Shown one piece after another: positions 43,600 through 55,641 of a stretch of DNA of 64,000 nt (positions are counted from its first letter, which is position 1; each line of letters opens with the position of its first letter). The DNA is from Physcomitrium patens (Eukaryota > Streptophyta > Bryopsida > Funariales > Funariaceae). Location: assembly GCF_000002425.4 (NCBI RefSeq), contig NC_037254.1, positions 22,397,120-22,461,119 on the forward strand, written 5' to 3'. The translations under genes were made by a program, and so were the position numbers. The notes beneath the pieces were generated by a model, which saw only the letters and a program-made list of their open reading frames with translations, was not told where the DNA came from and made no database searches.

Positions 43600-45040
43600 T
43601 GCATTGATAAGTTTTTCCACAGGTTTCCATGTGTGTTCATTGATATCATAGCCGCTCCAATGCACTAGGTACTCCAATTTTTCTCACTTATGCTGTGAAT
43701 CTAATACCTTTTCCACCTCGTATTCCTTGTGGTTTTTAATTTCAATACTAGGTGGTGGTCATTGCACTCTTCTAAGAAAAGACTACTCTTGATAAGGCTC
43801 CAATAAAGAAACATGAAAGACTGGATGTACCTTCATAGCAGCCCATAACCCCAGACGGTACGCCACTAGATTGATTTTCTTCTGGATGATAAATGGTCCC
43901 AATCTCCGATAGTCCAACTTATCACATGGCCACTTGGTTTTGATATTTCATCAAAGCAACCATATTTTATCTCCAATTTTGAAAGTAGGTGCCTGATTCC
44001 GAAATTTGTTTGTGGATGCCTTATAAGTTTCTTGGGCGGTTTGCAATTGAAGCTTCAACGTAGTTTGAAGCTCTGATAGTTGTTTCACAAATCCTTCAGC
44101 TGCTAGGTTGTTATTGGTTGACGGACTCAACAAATCAAGCTTCGGATGATATCCATAGTTGGAAAAGAATTGTGTTTATTGAGTCAACGTATGAAGGATG
44201 TTGTTATATACAAACTCAGCTAACGATTGATATGCAGTCCAATCATCTTGCTGATAGTTGATGCTGCATCATAAATATTGTTCCAAATTTTGATTCACCC
44301 ATTCTGTTTGGCCTTCAATTTGAAGATGAAAAGCCGAAGAAAGCTTGATATCCACCTTCAATATCTCAAAGAGAGATCTCTAAAACTTTGATACGAATTA
44401 GGTTCCTCTATCCGACACGATATCATCTAATAAACCATGATATCGATACACACTATCAAAGAAGAGCCTTGCTATATCTTTGCTTGATGATGTTTTCTTA
44501 CAAGGGACAAAGTGTGCTATCTTTGTAAGTCGATCTATGACAACAAAGATACTGTCAAATGAATTTGATGGCGACAGGTCCATAATAAAGTCCATGGAAA
44601 TTGAAGACCATGGCAGACGTGGAATAGACAATGGCTGAAAAAGACCATAAAGACAATGTCGAGGATTCTTAGATCTTGAACAAATGTCATAGGAGAGGAC
44701 AAAATCCTTGATATCCTTCCATATTTGGAGCCACTAAAAATTTGGAGAAATAAGTTCCAAGGTCTTATTGAATCCAAAATATCCTGTAGCTAGAAAGTTA
44801 TATCGAGATTAGAAAACTCAAAGTCGTACTGGTCCGTTTGGAATATAAAACCGCTCTTCAAAATATTAAAGATCTCCTTCTACCTTGAACTTGTCATTAT
44901 TGACACGTTACGTAATATCAAAGGCTATAGAATCTCCAATAGTCACAGTACATATGTGATTGAAGAAATCAACATCAATTAGTATTACAAGAGAGCAAAG
45001 CCTGAATTATTCCGCCTTCAATAATATTTTACACTGTTAA
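43600..45040 (-). pseudogene. Integrase and chromodomain of L
   Basis: Zinc-region remains FLATGYFGFNKTLELIS (Tyr where the second His would be), then SISMDFIMDLSPSNSFDSIF (first Asp), DDIVSDRGT (second Asp), SSAFHLQIEGQTEWVNQ (Glu). KIGDKIWLL and [11 protein letters not shown] are the GPY/F region. The chromodomain is visible near 43650-43760 as LEYLVHWSGYDINEHTWKP, which would steer integration towards modified histones. Many stops and some frameshifts. Confidence 0.75.
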
Positions 45041-45921
45041 TCAAACGTTACTTCTCCAGCCTTTGGCACTAGATATGATCTCTTTGATAATGCATCGGAT
45101 AGTCCTTCTTGCTTTCCAGATCAATAAGTAATAACAAAACCAAATTTGGATAGCAACATATTCTATCGAGCTTGACGACGATTTAGAATCCGAGTTCTTG
45201 TGATCCATGTATATGATCACTGAATGTGCAGCTCCTTTGAGAAAGTGATGCCACTCTTGGAAAGAATCTACTATCGTAAGAAGTTTTTTTAATGTGGATC
45301 TCATAGTTGATCTTGGCAACAAAAAAATTTTGAAAGTAGAACGCAAACAGATGAAGCTTCTTGTCTGCACCTATCTACAAAAGTACAACTCCCATAGCAA
45401 AATCTAAAGCATCAATCTCCAAATAGAAGGCCTTTGCAAAGTTCGGATGTACTAAGATTGGAGCCATAGTAAATATCACCTTAAGATCTTGAAATACATT
45501 TTCCGCTAGAGGTCCCCATTCGAGCTTGTCTTTACATGTCAATCGAGTGAGTGGAGCAACAACTTGAGAATAATTTTTGATGAAGATCCGATAGAAGTTA
45601 ACAAAGTCAAGAAAGCATTGTATATCTCTAATCATCTTTAGAACTTCCTATAATACAATTGCTTCCACCTTCTTAGGGTCCATCTTCAAGCCTTCCGTAG
45701 TTGCAATGAATCCCAAAAATTCCATCTCAGTTTGGTTAAACAAGCACTTCTTTAATTTGGCGTTAAGTCCTCACTTATGGAATTTTTTAAGGACTAGACA
45801 AACATATTTTTCCATTCTCCTCTACATTCTTGGAAAATATCAAAATATCATCTAGATAGATGACAACAAAATTGTCAAGGTGCTCTCAAAAGATGTCATT
45901 CATTATGTGTTGAAAGACTGC
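45041..45921 (-). pseudogene. RT C-terminal part and RNase H of L
   Basis: Just after LTR P the text resumes with FQHIMNDIF and NFVVIYLDDILIFSKN, the catalytic YLDD. Then RDIQCFLDFVNFYRIFIKNY (thumb), RNase H with LEIDALDFAMGVVL and INYEIHIKKLLTIVDSFQEW. Stops and a frame change near 45370 break it. Confidence 0.75.
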
Positions 45922-47648
45922 TGTCGTGATGTAACACAATTAATAGGTGAAAGAGTGTGGATATTATTATAATTTAGGAGATCTTAGTTCAAAGTATTAG
46001 AAAAAATTATCTTAGAAATATAGTTAATAGTCAAAGTGGTAGAAAAATTAAAAGGTACCAATGCTGCCTTTTAGAACAGTGACTTCTAGTTACTTTGTAG
46101 TACCATAAGTAAGGCAAATCAAAGTAGATTGGAAAAATAAATGATATAGGCATCTTTAGAAGGAAGTTAAGAGTAAATTCTAAAAAAAATTAGTTAGAAA
46201 AACTAGATATTGATACCTAGAGAGGGCCGGTTATGAACCAGGATCGAAATCAGACCTTGGAGCACAAAATCGAGTCTCGACGACGATTCTAGGGTTCTTT
46301 TGGAGATCGGAGAATGAAATCTGATAGCAGACTGAATACGATTCCTATAAGCATTGATTTTGAATGATTTAGAGTTGATATGACTTAATAAGAGCTTTGC
46401 AAAGTAAAGGTTTGTTTCAGATGACTTGGGTTTTATGAAATAAAATAGGATTTACGTTTTGGATAATTTCAAGAGTTTTGTAATAGACCTACAAGTGAAA
46501 TTTTGTGGATTCATGGTTATATTTGTGTTTAATATGTATCGTAAATTTGAGCTTGATCTAACGGTTGAATTAAGGAATATTGAGGTTTCAATTGGTCAAG
46601 ATCTCAAAAAATAGAATTTTAAGTCTAGTGGGGATTTTTAAGATTTCTTGCAATCGATTAGTTGGATTGGAGTGAAACTTATATGAGAGGATATTAGACT
46701 TGTTTTTCTATGTGTGTGAGAATTTTGAGATCAATCAAACAGTGCAAAGGAGAGATATTGACTCTAGAAGATTAGCATCAAGATTGGAGAAGGAGCTAGC
46801 CAATTCTCGAGTTCTTTTTTGAGGTTATCATCAATTTGGTAACTCCGATCCTTTTCAATTTATTTGTGCTTGTTTCCAACTTAGTTTTTAAGAAGTGTAC
46901 AAAATTTGAGTTAAGATCAACGGTTTATTCATTAGTTATTGAGGATTATATCTATTATAGAATTACTAGGATTTGATTAGGGATTGGTTTAGGGTGTAGG
47001 ATTTGATTTAGGATTTGGTTTAGGATTTAGGGTTTGGATTAGGATTTAGATTAAGGTTTAGGATTTATTTTAGGATTTGGTTTAGGATTTAGATTAGGAT
47101 TTGGATTAGGATTTGGTTTAGAATTTAGGCTTTGGATTAGGATTTGGTTAGGGTTTGGATTAGGATTTGGTTAGGATTTAGAGTTTGGTTAGGATTTGGT
47201 TTAGGATTTGGTTTAGGGTTTAGGATTTGGATTAGAATTTTGATTAGGATTTAGAATTTGATTTAGAGATTAGTTTAAGGTTTATGATTTGATTAAGGTT
47301 TGATTAGGATTTGATATAGGATTTAGGATTTAAAATTTAATCAATTTTGGCCTAAAGTTTGAATGAAGTTTAATAGGATTTTGACTAGAATTAAATAAAG
47401 ATTGAATTGAGATATATTTGAGTGATATTTGTGATCCTTTTAATATTTCTTTAAGAATTCTTATTATTTGTTTGAAATTTCTTTGAATTTTTTTTGAATT
47501 TGATTAAGCTTGCTTAGCATTGTTATGGTCTAATTAGAATATTGTTAATATTCTATTAGAATTAAGATTTTGTTATTACAAATTCCATTCTTTCTTCTAC
47601 AGCCAAGTGTTCGGAGCATTCTCAAGCAAGACTTCACGTATTATGACA
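45922..47648 (+). repeat. LTR P, solo, in the RT of L (1727 bp)
   Basis: TGTCGTGATGTAACAC...CACGTATTATGACA. Start and end closely resemble those of the A/B LTR (TGTCGTGTTGTAACAC; TTCTACAGCCA and GCA.GTTCTC.AGCA near the end). Flanks CTGC (45918-45921) and CCGC (47649-47652), a 4-bp duplication; without it the RT text reads through NALAVFQHIMND, as in H (NALAAFQHLMND). Confidence 0.9.
46960..47345 (+). repeat. TTTAGG/GGATTTGG-like degenerate array in LTR P
   Basis: About 380 bp of irregular GGTTTAGGATTTAGG, GGATTAGGATTTGG and similar, a few of them TTTAGGG. It resembles degenerate plant-type telomere repeat, but it sits wholly within LTR P, so it is a part of the LTR and not a chromosome end. 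Confidence 0.8.
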
Positions 47649-48723
47649 CCGCCAAAGCATTGGTAAGATTGAAAGGCATGACATTATATTCAAAATGGCC
47701 ATATCTTGTATAGAAAGCTATCTTCCATTTGTCTCCTTCCTTGTTTTGCACGAGGTTGTAAGCTCCCCTTAAATCAATCTTTGTAAAGATCCTTGTATGT
47801 CCAAGTTGCTCTAGAAGATCTAATATCAAGGATAATGGATAATGATTCTTCTTTGTCACCTTATTGAGACCTCGATAATCCATGAACATCTGCAGCGAGC
47901 CATCTTTCTTCTTCATAAATAAGATTGGTGCCCCAATTGGTGACTTTGAATAATGAATGAAGTTCTTGGCTAGATTCTCGTCAATGTACTTCCGTAATTC
48001 CGCTAACTCTGTCTGTGACAAATTATAGATTGGGCCAAAAGATGGTTGTGCTCCTTCCTATAAGTCTACGGTACAATCGTATGGTTGATGCTCTGGTAGC
48101 ATGTTAGCATTTTTCTTTTGAAATACGTCTTCAAAATCCTTATATTGCTCCGGTATATTTGTTGTCGAAATCTTCTCTCTGCTAGTTGGAGTTGCATAAA
48201 TGATAAACGGTGTGTCTTCCTTAAAAGATGTTATAAATGCTCTTACTCCAATAAATAAGGATTTTTTGATTTAGAATCTTTTAATAGGCTTACTCTTGGA
48301 ATATTCTATAAGAAATGTCATCCTTCATAACCTCCAATCTATAGATGGGTTATGCATTTCTAACCAAGAAAGATCAAGAATAACAAAGTTTGACGGGGTT
48401 CTAATAATATTAAAAATAATATAACTACTATGGTCTTTAAACATCACCTCTATAGGTTCTAATTCATAGATGTTACTACCAGACAATAAAGATCATCCAT
48501 CTATTACTTCTATGTGAATGGGTTTAGGATTTTATACTAGAAGAATCCTGTGATGTTGAGCAAATTCTTTGTCTAAAAAATAAGCAGATGCTCCTGAATC
48601 TAATAACACTAAGGTTTTTATTATCTGACAGCCAAAAGATAGAGGATTGGTAAAACAATGGGCAAGGTGAGCAGAAAGAGAGGAACTTGATTATTGTTGT
48701 GGTATTAAATTTTTTAGTTTCAT
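47649..48723 (-). pseudogene. Protease and RT N-terminal part of L
   Basis: TLVLLDSGASAYFLDKEFAQ is the retropepsin active site (D-S-G kept), followed by NFVILDLSWLEMHNPSIDW. After a linker (LPEHQPYDCTVDL) comes [55 protein letters not shown] (motif A). It stops at LTR P. Same order and text as H with several stops. Confidence 0.8.
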
Positions 48724-48728
48724 GGTCC

Positions 48729-49730
48729 CTATTGTAGTTGGGCATCTTCATTTTCTTGAACAAATGTGCCTCTAGTCTTGACAATATATCGATTTTGCTT
48801 CTTGGGGCAGTTTCCAGCTCTGTGGCCTTCTTCACCGTAATAGAAGCATAGTCCTTCTTCCATACATGGCTTTTTTTCTTCTAGAGTTAGGAGTTTGACA
48901 TGTATCGCATCAATTTGCATATCTTTTATCTCTGAATGTGAATTCACCCTACTTGTTGATATACTTGGAACGTGATGAGTCGTATGTTGTCTTAAGCATT
49001 GGTCTTGGCGACATTGAAACAGGCAATTATTGTACTTCATAGCTTGGCTAATGGCTTTGTTGAGCATTTGCAAATCGGAAAGAGATAATAAAAAATCCTT
49101 CATACCATCCTTCAAGCTCCAATAAAATTGACTCATCAATGCTTCCTTGTCCTAGTTGATGTCGCATACTAATTGTCTGAAATTTGATGTGTAGATTGAC
49201 ATGAAGCATGTCCTTTATTGTAGTGATTGGATCTTTGTTGTAGTCCATCGTGCCTTGTCATGTTTGCCAAATGCTTCTGCAAACACCTCCAAAAAAGTTT
49301 CAAGGTTGTTCAAAATTGACAATCTTTTCTCAAACAAAGGAGAAAACCATGATAGAGCTTGCCTTGTGAGCAAAGTTCCAACCTGTCCAAGACATGACTC
49401 CTCTGTCAGATAGTGTTCGGGTTGTAAAGATGTTATGAATCTAATTTGATTGAAAAAACCTCAAAACTTGGAACGCATACCATGGAACTTGTCTGGAAGG
49501 CTAATTTGGAACTCTTTTTGTTGTAAGACCAATGGTCCTTGTTGAACTAGAGGCAAAGCTACTTCTCTTGGTACTGAAGCTTGAGATTGGTGAATCTTTG
49601 ATTATGCCATCTTAGATGCTCCATCATTATGAAGTCTTGTAATGATTCTTTCAATCTCTATAGTTCTCTATGATAACGTAGCAAGAGCATTCATAATGGC
49701 ATCCAACTTGGACTCCGAACTTTCAATCAT
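48729..49730 (-). pseudogene. Gag of L
   Basis: Aligns with H gag: LPDKFHGMRSKF, ALSWFSPLFEKRLSILNNLE, YTSNFRQLVCDIN and EALMSQFYWSLKDGMKDFLL. The knuckle reads CFYYGEEGHRAGNC, its second Cys changed to Tyr. The start corresponds to MIESSESKLDAIMNAL at 49730. Several stops. Confidence 0.75.
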
Positions 49731-49995
49731 ACTAATATCTTGACTTTTGATCATTCTAAAAAAAGAAAAGAAATGACTCTACAAGAAGGTAGTGTTGGTT
49801 TAGAGGAGGATACTCCGCAACCTCTAAAATGCCTTAAAACCTTCAAGAAGAGAGGTAATCCATTCTCTCCAAGAAAGATAAGACTCCAATATTATAATAA
49901 AAGAAATATCAGTTTAGAGAAGGATAATCAGCAACCTCTAAAATGCCAGCTCCTTCAAGCAGAGGAATAATCCACACTCTAATAAGAAGGAACTA

Positions 49996-50004
49996 GCTCT
50001 GATA
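49996..50004 (-). promoter_or_regulatory. TATCAGAGC motif downstream of the L 5' LTR
   Basis: TATCAGAGC, the core of the initiator-Met PBS of many plant elements, about 28 bp inside the LTR end. N has it 24 bp inside (51400-51408) and H has TATCAAGAGC. The distance is unusual for a PBS, so its role is uncertain. Confidence 0.45.
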
Positions 50005-50031
50005 TGAAAGATGAGTGTAGTCTGGACAAAC

Positions 50032-50390
50032 TGTCATGAATTTAAAATACTGACTGAAAATCTAAACAAGAAGCTGAAAAAGAATCTATAAGAACTAGAT
50101 TAATCAGATGAGTATAAGAACAACACTAGAGAGGTGAGCTAGAACTCGAAGAAGTATATTGTCGAGACTAAGGATCCCCTTAGTCTCAGCTCCTACATAT
50201 ACTACAAGCTAGGAAGCTTCTTAAGTAGCTTTTTCAAACTAGGAAGCTTTTCAAGTAGCTTCCACAAGCTAAGAAGCTTTTTAAGGAGCTTCCACGAGCT
50301 TGAAAACTTCTCAAGTAGCTTCTACAAACTACAAAGCTTCTCTAGAATCTTCTAAAATCTTCTACAACTTCCTTGTATATATCCTTGACA
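50032..50390 (-). repeat. 5' LTR of L (359 bp)
   Basis: TGTCATGAATTTAAAATAC...ATATATCCTTGACA, the same length as 42615-42973 and with the same 30-bp internal units (50206-50370). Followed by AAGAT. Confidence 0.9.
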
Positions 50391-50395
50391 AAGAT

Positions 50396-50832
50396 TTGCA
50401 TGTAAAAAATATGAAATCACAACATCATCATTGAAAAGAGTAATTACAATTCTTTAATATTTAGCCTAAGTACAAGCAAAGATGATAATACACTATATCG
50501 GATATTTTATCATACAGACTCGACTTAATATCCAAATCAAATGACAAGACAAAAGTTGTATCATTAGTAGTGTCATTTCAAACTTAGCAAGAGGAGCAAA
50601 AAAGAAAGAAGTTATGCATTGTGATGCTTATTTCAAGATGGTTACTAATCAATTAAAGGTGGATGATATATAATATCAAGATTACCATATCAATGATGGC
50701 TTAATTTATTTCAAAAAGTGAATTTATGTACATGACAATACTATACTTTGGATGCAAATACTTCAATAGAGATATAACATTCTTGTATCTGGATACCTAG
50801 GGCATAAAAAGACCCTAGAATGGATCTCAAGG
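50396..50832 (+). pseudogene. RNase H end and integrase start of old element M
   Basis: Continues M after L: the text around KNMKSQHHHIEKSNYNSLIF matches the usual lead into the linker; YPNQMTRQKLYH follows; near 50780 SGYLGHKKTLEWISR is the integrase zinc region. It is cut at 50833 by the LTR of N. Many stops. Confidence 0.65.
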
Positions 50833-52273
50833 TGTTACTGATATACATATTTATTTTGATAATTATCTAAATAATAAGAATATATAGAATTAAGTCAAAG
50901 TAAATAAATATGATAATATCTTGTGAAAAGCTTCTTAGAAGCTTTATAGACGTTGTTTTGCCTTTATACATATCTATAGGTGATTGATAGGTTGAAAACT
51001 TGACCAACAAGGAGGCCACATATCAACATGTTGACCATTTGTAGTATAAATCAGACATATGGCACACACCTAAGAAACTTACTTTACAAATTAAACCTGT
51101 ATCTTGTAAGTTGGATGCGTATTAGAGGTCCTATAGCATGTCACCACATAGTTCTTAAATAAGTAGTATATATAGAAGCAAGAGTGAGGCCTTCCTCACT
51201 CTTGTAAATTCCTTTCTTTCTTTTAGTCTAGTTTCAAGAGTCTTATGTTTTTTAGTCTTTGGCAATAGCCATTTCAATTCTTCCTTGAATATACATATTT
51301 TCTTCTATTTTTTCACTTTTATTTTGACACAGATTCTATGAATTTATGTATCTTCTTTCAATTTGTGTTCTTAACATATTGACAAGAATACACAAATAAT
51401 ATCAGAGCTTTGTCATTTCTTGATTAAGAGTGGATTATCCCTTTTTCTTGATAAAACATAAGCATATTAGAAGTTGTGGATTATCCTCTTCTAAATTAAA
51501 ATTATTTCTAGAATTTTTTTTTCTTTATTCTTGAGTATTATATTTTATAAGATAGATACCTTTTCTTTTATTGTACTAGCATGGTAGAGCTTGCTAAAAT
51601 GAAGAATGTAATAGCTCAAATATAAGACCAAATGAGAGAATTAATGCTTACAATACATCAACTCAATCTACCACCACAATGAGCAATAAGATTATAAAGC
51701 GATAAAGATATAGAGATGATTGAAGTTGCTTCAACATTTATACTAAGCCATACTATTATTCCTACAATAGAACATCATTCAAATTTCAAGGAATAAAAAT
51801 TTAAATTGCTTAAAAAGTTTGATAGCACAAGATCTAAGTTTCAAAGACTCATCAATCAAGTAAAACTAGTGATTGAACTACAACCTCAAAGTTATCCAAC
51901 TGAAGGATCACAAGTCAAGTTTATTAGAACACTACTTTTAGGTTCTGCTTTATCATGGTTTTTTAAATGACATAATTCAATATTAGATAATTTGGAGGCA
52001 TTTTTAGCAAAGTTTTGATCTATGTATGGAAAAAATGATGCAATCTATGTTACAATCAAAAAAATTTGTATCTTGCGATCAGACAATTGATCAGTGACAT
52101 TATATGCTTCACAATTTTGATAATTAGTGATATATATAAAGTAGGATAATGTAGCACTCATCAGCAAATTTTTCTACAGATTACAATATGAAGTAAAAAA
52201 ATTGATGCTTAATTTATTTGATTCTTAGACATTGAGTCAAACAATTGACTTTGCTATAAAATGTGATAATTGG
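50833..52273 (+). mobile_element. Element N: 5' end of a decayed H-family chromovirus
   Basis: 5' LTR 50833-51376 (TGTTACTGATATACATA...GTTCTTAACA), leader and gag, cut by repeat K' at 52274. The LTR follows the H LTR (GAAGCAAGAGTGAGGCCTTC; TAGTCTTTGGCAATAGCC). Inserted into M. Confidence 0.8.
51581..52273 (+). pseudogene. Gag of element N, truncated
   Basis: MVELAKMKNVIAQI aligns with MAELVEMKSAMAQM of H; then MRELMLTIHQLN, KFDSTRSKFQRLINQVKLVI, LLLGSALSWFF, ILDNLEAFLAKF and LQYEVKKLMLNL. At least eight stops. It ends at KCDN, where K' begins, before the knuckle. Confidence 0.8.
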
Positions 52274-54314
52274 TGTAAGCTCCAAATTCACCACTCATTA
52301 AAATAATGCCACATAATAGGTTTAGGGGGTGGAATGGAGAGAATGTTAATTGTGAAATTATTGAATTAATATAAATATGGATGTTTGTAGTTCAATTCAA
52401 ATTAACGTCTTCCAAAAAATAGTTAATGATATTAAATTTAAATATTAAATAAAATTTACTATAAAAATATAATTAAAATAATTAACTAACTTGTTACTAT
52501 TAATTGATTGTTAGAATAAAAACTTAAGTTTGAATTAAAAGTTAAGTTAAAAAATTAAAGTTAAAAGTTAAAGTTAAAAGTTAAAGTTAAGAGTTAAATT
52601 TAAAAAATTAAGTTAAAAGTTCAAATTAAAAGATTAAGTTAAAAATTAAAAATTAAAAATTAAATTTAAGAGTTAAAATTAAAAGTTAAGTTTAAAAGTT
52701 AAAGTTAAAAGTTAAAATGAGAATATTAAAGGTTAAAAGTTAAACTTAAAATTTATTAGCCAAAAGGTGAAATGTGGAGATTACAAGTTACTATGAAGAT
52801 GATAGTAAAAAGTAAAGTAAGAGAGGTGAAAGCGAAGGTACCTTGACAACACACAAGGATTGAAGGCAGCAATCCCCTTCTACTCCAAAATTAGCCAAAA
52901 TTTTTAATCATCTTTGATTTGACTGGTTTTTAGCTTGTTGCAAGGCTAACTTGAAGGTGCTCTTGATCCAAAAAAAATCATTGCAATCTAATGAGTTAAT
53001 TGTGAGAATTTCTCCTTTGAAGTTGAATGATCCAAACTGCTACGGCGACCAACCCTCTTCACTTAGAAATTCACTAAAAATTCAGATTGTCTTTAAATCC
53101 AACAAAACTTGTGCCTTTCAGAGCTTAGCTTATAAAGCTTAATGTTCCCAAAATTTCAAATAAAGCCACTCATCAAGCACTGAGAAATGCCTTTCCAAAC
53201 TTGATTGATTCAAACTGCAAAGGCAGTCGACTCCTTTAAACTCAAAAATTCACCAAAAAATCTTTCTTACTCCAAATCCAGCAAGTCATATCTTGTCGGA
53301 AAGCTAAAAGAAAGCTACAAATTTTTGAAATTTTACATTGAAAAATAGAAACTGAGTGACTCATTGAGGAAAATCCGAGGCCCTTGAAATCCTTGGGATA
53401 TATGGAAGGCCGAGGAGCTATCTACCTCAATGAAGCATATTTTAAAACTTAATGACCATCCTTCATAATTAAAAATCCATACATACACAATCACAAGGTT
53501 CACAATGAGATTTAAAATCTAAATAAAATTAAGATTAGGATTTTGGCCAAATTTTGGCATGGCTTTGCCCTTCATCCAAAAGAAGACAGAGAGAGGGCTT
53601 GGAAAACCAAGCCTCTCTCATACAATTAAGTGGAGGCTTATAGAAGGGTGGCTACATTTCCATCCTTGATTTTTAAGATCTCTAATCTAGATCTGTAGCC
53701 TTCTTTCATCCCAGAGCCAATTTTATTACCAAGGCTGATGGCTCTTGTAAGTAGTCAAAAAAGTATTTTTTTGGTAAATCTAACTTCACCATTGTGTTCA
53801 AAACACCTTTTTAAGCTAGGATTAACCACTCACATGCCTCAATCCATACTCAATTATAATTTTTATGGAAGTTTTTACTTACAAGGATCTTAGTAATTTT
53901 TTGTAAAATTTTTCAAAATGAGAATTTCATTGCTTTACTTGTATTTTGAAGGAAAGGGTGCTGATCTTGTTTTCTTCACTCCACGGAATAAATACGGTGC
54001 CACCATTGCATTAAAAAGATTTCCATTAATTAAAAGAACCACTATGCCACTTGAATTTATCAAATTTGGAAGAAAATTCAAAATTATCATTGCTAACTTC
54101 CCTAAAACTTTTAGAGAATTATAATTCCAAATCCTAAATCATGTGAATGATTATAAGTACATTCATAGGCTTTTAGTCAATTCTCATGGTAATGACTAAT
54201 AACCTCTAAATTATTAAACTAACTAAGTTGCTATTATAATTTTCTAACTCTTATTTCTTTAGTCCTAACTAACTAAATTCAAAGAATTAGGCTATAATTT
54301 ATACCATCAAGAGT
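52274..54314 (-). repeat. Dispersed repeat K' (inverted copy of 27590-29305)
   Basis: Starts TGTAAGCTCCAAATTCA in N gag. On the minus strand it shows the same order as K: purine/AT spacer, CTTTCCTTCAAAATACAAGTA, TCCTTGTAAGTAAAAAC, TTACAAGAGCCATCAGCC. 52500-52750 is an AGTTAAA-type low-complexity tract. Its right border is set by the LTR of F and is approximate. Confidence 0.7.
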
Positions 54315-55048
54315 TGTATAGAATAGATATTAATTCATTTTTGAAAGATATTGATAAAATATATTAATAGTCTATATAATAAGAAATTCACGAGGACGGA
54401 TGAGTGATTTAGTTCTTAAAAGCGGTTAATTACAGAATTACGGTTAGAATCTGGAGAATCAAAGGAAAGTATATAGGAGTTGTAGAAGTTAATTAAGGTG
54501 CTAGACTGCAATAGTACTAAGCCGAGGGTAAGCTTGGTGCTACCTCTTTTCTTTTGCTTATTATTTTTTTTGAATAAGAGGATTGAGAGTTTCTAAATAT
54601 TGTGAAGTGAATTATAGAATGGAAATGTGATTGGTATTATTTGAGAAGAAGAAAGATTAAATGCTGAAATTTAATTGTAGTTCAGCAGAGAGAATGAGTC
54701 TGTGTTTGTGTGAAATACTGTAATGTGAATGGCAGTTCTGTGTGAAGAATTCCAGTGATTGGAATGAGAGTAATTGTGTGCTGAAAGTTGTGAGGACGCA
54801 GTATTACAGTTGGAGATTATGAGGGTGAATATATTGGTGGAAATAGCAGTTATTCGTATGACTGAATTGCTGTAAGGAAGAGACCGATAAGGTAAAGAAG
54901 GAGATTATAGTTTCCTTGTATGTTCAGATATTAGAAATGGAGATGATACATTCAGGAGGTAATTGATTGTGTGACCCTAACGTGAACGCTTAAGCAACTA
55001 GTCATTCCTCGTGTTCGAATCCCTGAATACGGGTTTATTCTCATTAGA

Positions 55049-55600
55049 TGTCAAGGACAAAGACTCGATGAGGGAAAATATACACCAAAAGGCTATCTCG
55101 ATATAATAAGTCAAAATATAAACAAGTAGGTATATTAAAAGGAAACTGGAATGGCTATTGCCACAAGACAAGAAACTAAAGACTCTTGAACCTGGACTAG
55201 AAGCAAGAAAGGAGTTGACAAGAGTGAAGAAGCCTTCACTCTTGTCTCTATGTATACTATCTAACTAGGGGCTACGTGGCGACGTTCTATAGGACCTCCA
55301 ATATGTGTTGACTTTGTAGGACACATGCCTTGACTTACAAGGCAAGTTTTTCTACGTGTGGGCCACATAGTTAGCTTGATCTTCAAGCTAACAACATGTA
55401 TGGCACATGGCCAACTTGTTGACCACGTTTCTAATCCAAAAAGTCAATTAAAGACACCTATGAAGTCAAAGCAGCATCTAGGAAGTTTCTAGGAAGCTTC
55501 TATATTAAATATTATAGAATTAGCTTACTTTTATCTACTTTTACTTACTTCTATCTATTTCTATATGTAATTATTAGCTTACATGATTATGGCCATCACA
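55049..55600 (-). repeat. 3' LTR of H
   Basis: TGTCAAGGACAAAGACTCG...ATGGCCATCACA on the plus strand. The TATA-like element of the other LTR (CTCTATATATACTATC, 61066-61081) is CTCTATGTATACTATC here. Confidence 0.93.
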
Positions 55601-55614
55601 TTACCCTCCCTTCT
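55601..55614 (-). promoter_or_regulatory. Polypurine tract of H
   Basis: Minus strand AGAAGGGAGGGTAA directly before the 3' LTR. Confidence 0.75.
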
Positions 55615-55641
55615 AGAGACGAGTTCCATGAGGAGCGGTCA

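Larger units (their letters stand above)
42615..50390 (-). mobile_element. Element L: decayed chromovirus
   Basis: 359-bp LTRs at both ends, TSD AAGAT (42610-42614 and 50391-50395), inserted in M. Gag, protease, RT, RNase H, integrase, chromodomain and the accessory ORF can be followed on the minus strand, all with many stops. It is a relative of H with shorter LTRs. LTR P sits in its RT. Confidence 0.88.

Noticed and set aside
46960..47345. A real telomere or chromosome end
   Set aside because: The array is irregular, short and inside an LTR with coding sequence on both sides.
53918..54124. A 68-codon frame in K'
   Set aside because: It lies in the same repeat; the matching part of K (27690-27900) is not open.
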